The notes under the pieces were generated by a model. It saw only the letters and a program-made list of their open reading frames with translations. It was not told where the DNA came from and ran no database searches. Shown in pieces: positions 21,436 through 30,281 of a stretch of 47,043 bases of DNA. This stretch comes from Gnetum montanum (lineage: Eukaryota; Streptophyta; Gnetopsida; Gnetales; Gnetaceae), in the NCBI GenBank assembly GCA_015680685.1, contig MNCI01007958.1:600046-647088 (forward strand), given 5' to 3'. Position 1 is the stretch's first letter, and each line of letters opens with the position of its first letter. A program made the translations under genes and the position numbers.

Positions 21436-21770
21436 TTGATAAAACTAAAAATAAGTTTGATAAATAGAAAGAAAAAAACTACCCTTGTTAATAAAGTTAT
21501 AGTCATTAAGCAAATGCTTCCATCAACTTATGTTTCTAACTTTAGTTTTTGGGCTCCTTCTAAAACTTCTTATGAGTTAATTGACTGTATTATCCATTGG
21601 TTTCTTTGGTGTACTAAGCAACATATAAATGGTTTTTGTAGAGTTTTTATTGGCAACAACTTTGTACATCCTTTTTATCGCCAACATTATTGGCTATGGT
21701 TTTGTGACAAAACTTACTTAATCAAGGGTTCTCTCAAACTTGAATTTTAGTGCTTGATGATCTTTGGCAA
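21436..21770 (+). pseudogene. LINE-type reverse transcriptase scrap
   Basis: A 104-codon open stretch (21436-21750) has the spacing of the thumb/connection region of plant non-LTR retrotransposon RTs: KQMLPSTYVSNFSFWAPSKT, then a segment ending IIHWFLW. The family pattern is LP.Y..S.F..P......I....FLW, followed by basic residues. After the stop, LDDLWQHQG continues in similar style. No catalytic YADD box, 3' end or poly(A) tail could be placed, so it is a small internal fragment. Could be chance; similarity is by pattern only. Confidence 0.4.
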
Positions 21771-22850
21771 CACCAGGGCTTAGATACCTCCAAATAAAAA
21801 TTTAGTGGCTTAAAAATAGCTATGTATAAAATAAATAATACTGCTAGATGATCTAGTTCATTTAATTTGTCCTATGAGAAAAATAGACATCTATTTTACA
21901 CTACTAAGTAGTTTACAAAGTCACAAGTTAATAATATTCATATTATTCATTTCCTCACCTTTATGATAAAGTGAAATTTAATAAATATATGCTTAAATTT
22001 TCCTCATAGAGGATTCTACACGAAAATTAGAAAACAAAGCAAGCTTGGATAGTTGAACAATGGAGGATATCAAATTGCATAGTTGGAAGAAGAGAACAAT
22101 AATAAGGTTTGATATCATTCCATTTTATTTCAAGTAATTTTGATTCTTTCATCATCATTTTGATTTACTATCATCATATAAATGAATATTTTATTTCATT
22201 AAAGTTATTTCTTAGTTATTATAAAGATTAGACATCATTTAGCATCATATCTTATATCAAAAGATGCATTATCAAGAATTGTTAAGATTGTTAAGTTGTC
22301 ATTTTGTGTCAAAGTACATATTTCATTTTCATTTCATTCTTTTATCTTAAATATGCATCAAATCATCTATTATTTATTATTTTATGTTCTTGATAAGAGA
22401 TGTATAGATTTAAAGCAAATTTTGGATAATAAGGATGAGAAATCATTTAGGGATCAATTTCTACTGACTGGTTGCAATGTGTTCATTTTCAACCTAAGGC
22501 ATATTGATTTTCTTAGTGCTTGAATGAATAAAATTAATAAGAAAGAACATTGTTGATTATCATCACTTTAATGCCAAGGATCAAAGTAACACATATTGAT
22601 ATCATATCGATTCTCACAAATTCTAGTGATGTTCAACAATGTTAAAAATAAACTATCTCATTTGACCTTGACTTTAGTGACATCAATTCATATCTTGAGA
22701 CTCTAAAAAATATTTTTATACTTCTAGTTACCCCTAAAAACTAACATAAGAGATATTTTTGATAAATAATACATCAAGGATTCAAATCAAAGAATGTACT
22801 AAGGGAAAGGGTTTTCTAAGATTCAGATGTTACTCTCTCCCTTCCTTAAA
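21771..22850. other. Unassigned AT-rich interval
   Basis: No gene, terminal repeat or family motif recognised. Open frames are short (the longest, 22296-22523, is 75 codons) and hydrophobic or low-complexity. It probably represents decayed transposon sequence between the LINE scrap and the chromovirus remnant. Confidence 0.5.
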
Positions 22851-24442
22851 TGTCTTTCTTCTAGAATATGTTAGGGTGAGAGGCATATATATCCTTCTAC
22901 ACTTTTGAAATTGCTTGTTCTGCTTCATGTATTTTCCAAATAATCTTAACTAGAGTACAACATTTCTTGTTGATCACATTTCAATCCTATCTACAATCTT
23001 AAATGATTGTTTCACATAATTGATATTAGGCATAATTTGCACTTCTTGTCATTCTATCCTATGGCTAGGATTTAAAAATGCTCTTTCTCAACATTAAAAC
23101 ATGAAACATATCATGAATGCACTTCAACTACTTCAAAAAAATGATTTGATAAATAACTTTGTCCACTTTCCTCAACATTAAAAAGGAACCAATGTAATGT
23201 AATGCTAATTTTTCTTTCCTTCCCAATCTCATAATTTCTTCCATAGGTGAAACCTTAATATATACTTAATTTCCAATGCTAAATTCTAGGGGTATTCTCC
23301 TACGATTGGCATATTGGATGAATCTTTCTTATGCTACCTAGAATTTGTCTCTAATAGTCTTAATCTATTAGGTAGCTTCTTCGATAATGTCTATTTTGTT
23401 CTTTTTTCTATCCTCTATAGTGTGCCAAAAAAGAGGTGTATAGTGAGATATCTGATACAATACTTTATATAATGCTATTTTTAAAATCGCTTGAGACCTA
23501 TTATTGTAACCAATCTAAGCTAAATAAAAAACCTCTATTCCAACTATCCTTATAATCTAGTGTACAAGCTTAAAGCATATCTTCTAAAATTTGATTTTTC
23601 CTCTTTATTTGACCATCTATCTAATGATACTAAGCTAAACTATGATTTAGTTTGGTACCTAAACTCTTCTAAAAAGACTATTAAAATCTAGAAGTGATTT
23701 TTAGAACTCTACTAGATATAATCTTACTGAAAACACCATGTAATCTAATAATCTTTGACATGAATAGTGGAGCAATTACTTTAGTATTAGTTGCTACTTT
23801 CATAGCCCATAAGTGAGAAGATTTAATTAAAAGATTAATGGTTACAGAGATAGAGTCTTTTCTACTCTTAGTATGACATAATGTTGAAATGATATTCATG
23901 CTAATGATTTTACCCTTCCACTCTTGTATGGTATGTGGATGATGGTAGCCACTACGCCTTTGATATGTTACCTTAATTTGTTGGGACACCAAACACTTAG
24001 TCATAAACTCTTCTATTGTTCAGTTTATGCTAAGCTACCAATACTACTTCTTGATACTCTAGTACATCTTAACATTACCTAGATGCATCTAATACTTACT
24101 TAAGTTAGCCTCATTTAGAAGTATTTATCTAAATGAAGTTGGAACATGCATCTTATCTTTAAATCCAAATAAGCATCTTATTCTTTATTGAGAGAGTTTT
24201 AAGCTAATCTTAAGACTAAGATTATGAGATTTGTTGAGAGGCTATCTAATCTATGATAGTGAGACTATACAGTTTTCTAGTTATCATACTTAGTATTTTA
24301 GCTACTATGTTAACTTTGCTAGGATGATACCGATTGTGAAGTCAAAATATTCTAGAAGCTTAATCCACCTCCTTTGTCTCATATTTAACTATGGCTAGTT
24401 CATAATATATTATAAACTTTTATGATCCATTGAGAGAATAAT
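22851..24442 (-). pseudogene. Chromovirus pol remnant: RNase H end, integrase, chromodomain-like tail
   Basis: On the minus strand a different gypsy clade is visible. RNase H: DHKSL near 24430 and LNMRQRRWIKLLEYFDFTI at about 24390-24330. Integrase: 24004-23681 has CLVSQQIKVTYQRRSG, then IQEWKGKIISMNIIST, INLLIKSSHLWAMK and IIRLHGV...KI.SS...FTSRF. The C-terminus at about 23320-23050 reads RFIQYANRRRIPLEF, then VYIKVSPMEEIMRLGRKEKL, IGSFLMLRKV and MFHVLMLRKS. The tail near 22960-22860 (VKIIWKIHEAEQAISKV, then ASHPNIF) matches the W...EAtWE...YP.LF end of a chromodomain. The pattern is that of Tekay/Del-like chromoviruses. No LTRs were found and stops are many. Confidence 0.75.
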
Positions 24443-25240
24443 CACTATAATAAATATCATCAATAGAGATGTTCCAAGGGAAAACTATCTCAAATGATTC
24501 TTCTTGAGTCATTTTTTGAAAAAACATCTCTAATAATCCAAGAACACTAAAAGTAAAGGAAATCCAAGGAAAATGCTTCTGTAGGTGATCAGTAGAGGCA
24601 CTTTTTAATAAAACATCTCACATGGGCTTTATAATATAGGCATTATTTAAAGAAATATCTTAATTAATTCATTGAAATTAAGGGACAAAAGTGAGATTCC
24701 TTTGAACTATCTCTATTGGTACTAATATAGGTGTTTCTCAAAAATGCCTTAATTAATCTTCTATTAGCATCATAAGTTTCAAGCCAAATAGCATCGAGTA
24801 GAGGTATTTTCTTTTAAAACACCTTAATTAAGCTATTAGCATAGGAGAACAAAAGTGTCATTTTTATAAAATGTCTCTATTTGGTAATAATAGAGGCATT
24901 TCTTAAGAATGCTTCTGTTAATCCTTACTGAGTTCCACAATTGTTCACACAACTAGATCCATAGTGTAGAGTTGTATAGTGTCAGAGAAACATTCTTTAA
25001 GAAAATACCTTAATTATTACCTCTCTTTGGTCTCCAATAGTAGCATCTTCAAAGAATGCCTTTGTTAATCCTTAGTAGTTCCCACATGACTTGGAATAAA
25101 TAACATCTAATAGATGCATTTTTTTTTATGTAAATGCTTCTATTAATTCTTGGTGCATCCCATAAGACTTTTGGCATACTACTTCATAGTGTAGGATTGT
25201 AAGTTCTAATTAAGGTGTTTTTAAGAAAAACTAGTAAGAG
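24443..25240. mobile_element. CACTA-like non-autonomous element with subterminal inverted repeats
   Basis: The left end CACTATAATAAATATC at 24443 resembles a CACTA-superfamily terminus and sits directly against chromovirus RNase H. The interior has many copies, in both orientations, of a 20-30 bp unit like AGAGGCATTTCTTAAGAATG / AAAATGCCTTAATTAAT, as in CACTA subterminal regions. The right end (near 25240, ...AGAAAAACTAGTAAGAG) is decayed and a 3-bp target duplication could not be confirmed. No transposase coding seen. Confidence 0.45.
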
Positions 25241-26660
25241 TTTAATATGTCCTATCAAGCACAATATTCAAAAAAAAGATCTATATCTAATGCTATGAAA
25301 TTAATTTTACATAATTATGGTGATGTTTAATATTTTAAACATTTATCAAGTAGTTTCTTTCCTAAATTATTTTTTAAATTACTGTTAACCATCCATCATG
25401 TTTATTTTACTAATTAAATTTATGGTTTTCTTATAACTATATATACCTTCTTTTATCTCTATACTTAACATATATGAACATATATTTTAAGATTAACTAA
25501 TCATTTGAGTATAGTTCTTACTCTCTATTTTACACTTTTAGTGTACTTTTATCACTTTGAACACTAACATTATGATAAACTATCTTTTATTGTATAACTA
25601 AATTCTGAAAATTTCTTTATTACCATAAGTCAACATAGTTAGTTTATAGTTTCCTTAGACCTTATAAGTATCTCATCACAAAACTTAACATGATATCATA
25701 GTATATTTATGCTAAATTTATTTACCAAAATTATGAGTTTGATTTAGTTCCAAAGTTGGTGGACACATCAAATGTGATGGTAAGTATAAAAATGATAATT
25801 GTAACATTTTAGTTTTACTTTCACAAATCTAAACAAACAATGCAAGGTTTGCTCAATAGTACAAGTCAAAGTCAAACTTGCTATATTGTGATTCAACTAC
25901 AATATTTTGCTATTAGACTATTTTTTATAACCATTTATTCTTTTCTTTTAATTTTTTGAAATATTTTGTATAAAAATATGTTTTAAAAAATCCTAATTTA
26001 TAGCATACTATATTTATTTTTTCAATCTAAGCATTTTTTTGCTTGCACTTATAAGAAATAGTACATTAAGATGTGCAAATTTTATAGTTTTTATAAATTT
26101 TCTTCAAATACTAATCTTCTATAATTTTTGAATTAACTATTTGACAAATGTTGAACTAATCTAAAAGTAAGCATGACATCAAATATCCTAATTAATAGCG
26201 CTAAGAACATGAGACATCTATGGCATCATCATCATCATGACCACTTGCACTACAATCTAAACTTCATGATGAGTTCTCATCCTCAATAGTAAAAAGTACT
26301 TAAATAAAGTCAAAGTATATTAACTAATAATTGTGCACTATGAAGCCATGGACAACAAGGCATGAATTTTTAACTTATTATTATTAAAAGATGAATATGA
26401 AAGATACCTAGCCCCTAGGGTAAGTATCCAATATCAACATTTTGATCTTAGTGTTATAGCACAACTAGTAAAATATGGTTTTGTTGTGGAGTTGGAAAGA
26501 GTAGACCTAACAATATTTGTAGAGTTTAACATATTGAAAGAGTAACATTGGTTGAAATTTTTTTTGAACATATAACAATGATTATATTATCTTTCATTCT
26601 AAAATGTCTTGGTAGTTTTCTAGAGCTCAAAAGAAATTTCTATTGTTCTATTTTCAAATA
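25241..26660. other. Unassigned AT-rich interval
   Basis: No recognisable coding motif, terminal repeat or RNA gene. The sequence is dominated by A/T runs. It is flanked by the CACTA-like element and the solo LTR, and forms the left half of that LTR's insertion target. Confidence 0.5.
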
Positions 26661-26665
26661 GTGAA
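26661..26665. repeat. Target site duplication of solo LTR, left (GTGAA)
   Basis: GTGAA directly precedes TGATGAG of the LTR; an identical GTGAA follows at 27610-27614. Confidence 0.9.
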
Positions 26666-27609
26666 TGATGAGTGGCGAGGTACCCCTACACTCAACCATA
26701 TGAATACGAGCGTAGTACGTGCGATCCGGTCGAACTCTGTAGACTAAATTCCTACATGCCTCATGGAACACTTAAGGTAAGCATTCGTTGTTTTCCCAGA
26801 CTTACTTGTAGTTTTCACGGTGTATGGTTAAGTAAGTCCGAGGTATATGATTTTTATATCTTTTTATGTTTTTCTCCTATGCTATTGAGTTGAGGGTTGA
26901 GAAACTAATTACTAACTCTAACTAATGACTAAGTCTAAATTACCTAGCATCAACATCTGTTCCCACTTACCGTACACACCCTGAACCGATGCAATCGTGG
27001 CTACCAAACGCTAATCGTCACTGGGATCACCACGCGTAACGCAAGTGCTCGAAGTGGTCGTACTGAGGCACTTAACTAGGAGGAAAGGGTTGAGAGAATC
27101 TAATCTAGCCTAAGTGCGATGAATAGCCGATTTCTTCACTAATCGTACACATCTGTATGCATGACTACCACTAGGATTACCAAGCGCAGATCCTGGATAC
27201 ACCACTGGGTTACCAAGTAGTCACACTTCAATGCTCATAATCAAGTTGTACTCATTCTGTGTTCTAGGAGTTTAAGGGTGAGAGAGAAAACAATAAATAA
27301 AATCCTATTCCATGCACTGCAAGGTTTATCCAGCAAGTTCATCTTTATTGCTATACACAACTTGTGTTCAAGTACAATGTTACTCGAATAAAGATCTGTT
27401 CACTTTAGGACTTCTACTGCGGGCACATGGAAAATATTCTATCTCTGGAGTGATCAATCTGCCAGAGTTTCCCTACTTCTAGCCCACGATGGCGAAAGAA
27501 GGGAGAGCCGCCTCTTATTTATAGATATGGCGACGGACCACAATATCGTGTACGCGATATTGCAAGGGACGACGCGATATCGCGGCTCATGCGATATCGC
27601 GTCTCATCA
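26666..27609 (-). repeat. Solo LTR, 944 bp, GCGATATCGC-type U3
   Basis: A complete LTR in minus orientation with TGATGAG...CTCATCA ends, flanked by GTGAA on both sides and with no internal region. This is the product of recombination between the two LTRs of one element. Its termini and R/U5 match the other LTRs (TACCCCTACACTCAACCATATG at 26681), but U3 carries palindromes of the GCGATATCGC type instead of the GGCCTCGTCAAC motifs. It keeps many CpG sites, unlike its neighbours, so it looks the least decayed LTR here. Confidence 0.92.
27516..27600 (-). promoter_or_regulatory. U3 promoter of solo LTR: four CGATATCG palindromes and TATA box
   Basis: On the plus strand, palindrome units lie at 27541-27550 (CAATATCGTG), 27554-27563 (GCGATATTGC), 27574-27583 and 27591-27600 (both GCGATATCGC). 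The TATA box, read on the minus strand, is TATAAATA at 27523-27516, some 18 bp downstream of the last unit. Such clustered perfect dyads suggest a dimeric transcription-factor site; the factor is unknown. Confidence 0.6.
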
Positions 27610-27614
27610 GTGAA
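27610..27614. repeat. Target site duplication of solo LTR, right (GTGAA)
   Basis: Identical to 26661-26665 and abutting CTCATCA. Confidence 0.9.
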
Positions 27615-28883
27615 GATAGTTTTTACCTTGAAGAAGATCTATTTTTTCAGTTATTAGCTTATTAAGTGTTTTTTAAATGACCAAGAGTAGGATAAAGATT
27701 GCATCATCATAACTGTCAAAATGTTGATTTCTTAGCTTAAGATATCATATTCTAGTTTGGCAAATGTTATTGGATATTGTTGTTTTGTGGAAGATAAAAT
27801 GAACTTAATTTCACAACTTCTAATCAATTTGCTCTAAGCTATAGTGAAGGAAGGTAGCCATGTAGACTAGATTTTTATATTGCAAAAGGAACTAAAGGAA
27901 TGTATACTTTCCTATCATTATTCTTCATTTCTACATTTCTTCTATGAGTACTTGCTTTCTACCTTTATGAAAGTCATTATTGTGGTAAAGAATAAAAAAA
28001 ACTTATTTCTCACTTTATTTCCTAAAGCCTTTACCAATGAAGAATACACAATCAAAAAGATATTATCACAACCTAAAAACTTGCATGGGCTTAATTATTA
28101 ATTTAATATAAGAATTTAATTATTTAATGCTATTATATGTATTTCAATTGTTTTGTTTTAATTTTATTAACTAAATAATACTATTATATTTTATAGTTAT
28201 AATTATTGTTATTGTCCTTCATAAGTGAACCCCATATGCTTGCTAGAGTATTTTGTTAAAGTTTTATATCCTTTACTTTTACTATTATTGGAGCTCAATC
28301 ATAAACTTTCTATATATTTTATGATTAAATTTTAAAATCCAATTACCTCTAAATGTTTTTATTTGTATCAATTATCATGCCTTTACAATTATATTACTAT
28401 GCAAATTTTATTCTTTAGGCATATTTTCTTTACTATTATGAACATGTGCTTATATAATAATTTATTCATGGAGCATTTCAAACCCTAACCCTACCTACAT
28501 CATGGCCCTTATCACTTTTCATCTTTAAAATAAAATTATAAGTTTATTTTTAATTATAATTAAATATGGCATAAAATAACTTTATTAAGGAAGTACCTTA
28601 GAATGATATCCTACCTAGACTTTAACCTTACTAATAAGTTTGAACCTTTGGTTCACTAGAATTGAAGTCACAATTCTTGAGAAACCACATTTTTAGTTTA
28701 CTATAAATATCATGAAAGTTTTAACATTTGAACTATACGTCTAAGATGAATGATTCTCATTTATAATTTTGGTATGTGGATGTGTAGTGCACTTGATAAG
28801 AATCCCATAATTTTAAATGGATTTTGATTTAGAGTACATACTTGGTTGTTATAAGACTTTGAACCTTACGCATATTAGTTAGA
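27615..28883. other. Unassigned interval, possible decayed coding scrap near 27700-28100
   Basis: Base composition at 27640-28100 is less extreme than further right and has one 73-codon open frame (27880-28101) with mixed hydrophobic and basic residues. I recognise no family. From 28100 to 28880 the sequence is very AT-rich with no supported feature. Confidence 0.4.
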
Positions 28884-29247
28884 TGATGAGTAGCAGAGTA
28901 ACCTTATGGCAAATCATATGAATCACAAGTGTTGACACATGATCTGATTGAATTTCATGAACTTAGAACTAGTTGAATGCCTTAGACAACCAAGCATTAA
29001 GATGTTGATCATTATCTTTTCAATTAAACTTGCATGGGCTGAGACATATGGTTGTATTTTTATTATTAAAGTATTTAAAGTATCAAAATATAAGAAATAT
29101 TAAAATATTAATCTATATATTCTAAGTGTGGAAAGTAAATCTAAACCAGCCTAAGCATGGAGTATTCATTCCTAATTTACCATACACAACCTAAACTTGT
29201 GCTAATACTATTGGGTTATCAAGTGTTTCATTGTTGGGTCTACCAAG
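28884..29247 (-). repeat. LTR fragment (R/U5 end), interrupted by element 3
   Basis: It begins TGATGAGTAGCAGAGTAACC and follows the 3' end of the LTR family in minus orientation for 364 bp, including a CTAATACTATTGGGTTATCAAG block. The TGATAAATC start of the element 3 LTR then cuts it at 29248. No PBS-like sequence lies to its left. The other half should lie beyond element 3/4, outside the window. Confidence 0.75.
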
Positions 29248-30106
29248 TGATAAATCATGTTTTTCAATGCTTCGATATCGGGGTGGCTACGATATTAGAT
29301 ACACGATATCAGGTACGAAATATTATGGCCCAAGATGCAATATTGTACATTCAATATCATAAGGTTACTCCCAGGTCTATAAATATAGCACCCATGTGCA
29401 CAATTAGGAGTAAGTTTTTGGGAGTCAAGTAGCGAAACTCTTGCAGTTTGTCCATTTGAAAGTTAGAATATTTTCCAAGTGCCCACAGTAGGAGGTTTAA
29501 CTGTGAATAGATCTTTATTCAAGCATTGATGTACCTAAACACACCACTGTGTTGGCAATAAAGACGAACTCTTTGATTCATCCTTGCAGCACTTGAGACT
29601 TTCTTTCTTAGCATTTATATTTCATGCAATTTACATCAATATTATTTATGCAATAATTCATTTTGATTATTCAAGCAACTTATTATGATACACAAGCACA
29701 ACCCATTCAAGCATACGTGTGACACTTGATAGCTCAAAAACAACTAGCGTTTGACAGCCCAACAGTGTTTGCACAAAGTTCAAGATGTGTCCGGGAAGTG
29801 GGTATGGTTACTTGTGTTAGGCTAGATTACACTATAGTTTACTTAGTAATTAATCACTCTTACTTTTATTCTTGTTCTAGGTGAGTGATTCCATAAAAAC
29901 ACAAAATAATAAAATTCTTATGCCTCAGTCACACTTAACAATATAATTGCATTCCACAAGTGGGATTGGGAAGACAATGAACAAACAACACACACACACT
30001 ATTTAGCTCTAGTGTACTTAGTAATTATAGTCTATAAAATTTGACTGGATTTCATGTAAACACCTGTGTCATATGGTTGGGCATAGGGGTACCTTGTCAC
30101 TCATCA
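29248..30106 (+). repeat. 5' LTR of element 3 (GATATC-type U3)
   Basis: It runs from TGATAAATC to CTCATCA, 859 bp. U3 (29270-29360) carries decayed CGATATCGG, ACGATATTAG, ACGATATCAG, GCAATATTG and TCAATATCAT units, matching the palindromes of the solo LTR. A TATA box lies at 29378 and AATAAAG near 29559. The end block TATGGTTGGGCATAGGGGTACC is shared with all other LTRs. Confidence 0.88.
29378..29385 (+). promoter_or_regulatory. TATA box of element 3 LTR
   Basis: TATAAATA lies just after the GATATC-type units, as in the solo LTR. Confidence 0.65.
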
Positions 30107-30107
30107 T

Positions 30108-30125
30108 TAGTGCCATTGCCAGGGA
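30108..30125 (+). other. Primer-binding site, tRNA-Asp type (element 3)
   Basis: TAGTGCCATTGCCAGGGA starts one base after the LTR. It differs from TGGCGCCGTTGCCGGGGA at four positions, all transitions. It is among the best preserved PBS copies here. Confidence 0.82.
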
Positions 30126-30281
30126 CTATAGTTCTTTGTGCACTATTTAAACCCAGTGAAACTTAGAAACCTCATTGTTTGAACCCTAAGAGTCAAATCC
30201 TACAAAAATAAAAATTATTATCATTAAATTAAATCTCAACTGCACACTGTTTATTAACATAAAACGTCTTCCTCTCATAGG

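Noticed and set aside
24470-25240. CRISPR-like array
   Set aside because: Repeats are variable, in both orientations and without regular spacers; the DNA is plant. CACTA-type subterminal repeats fit better.
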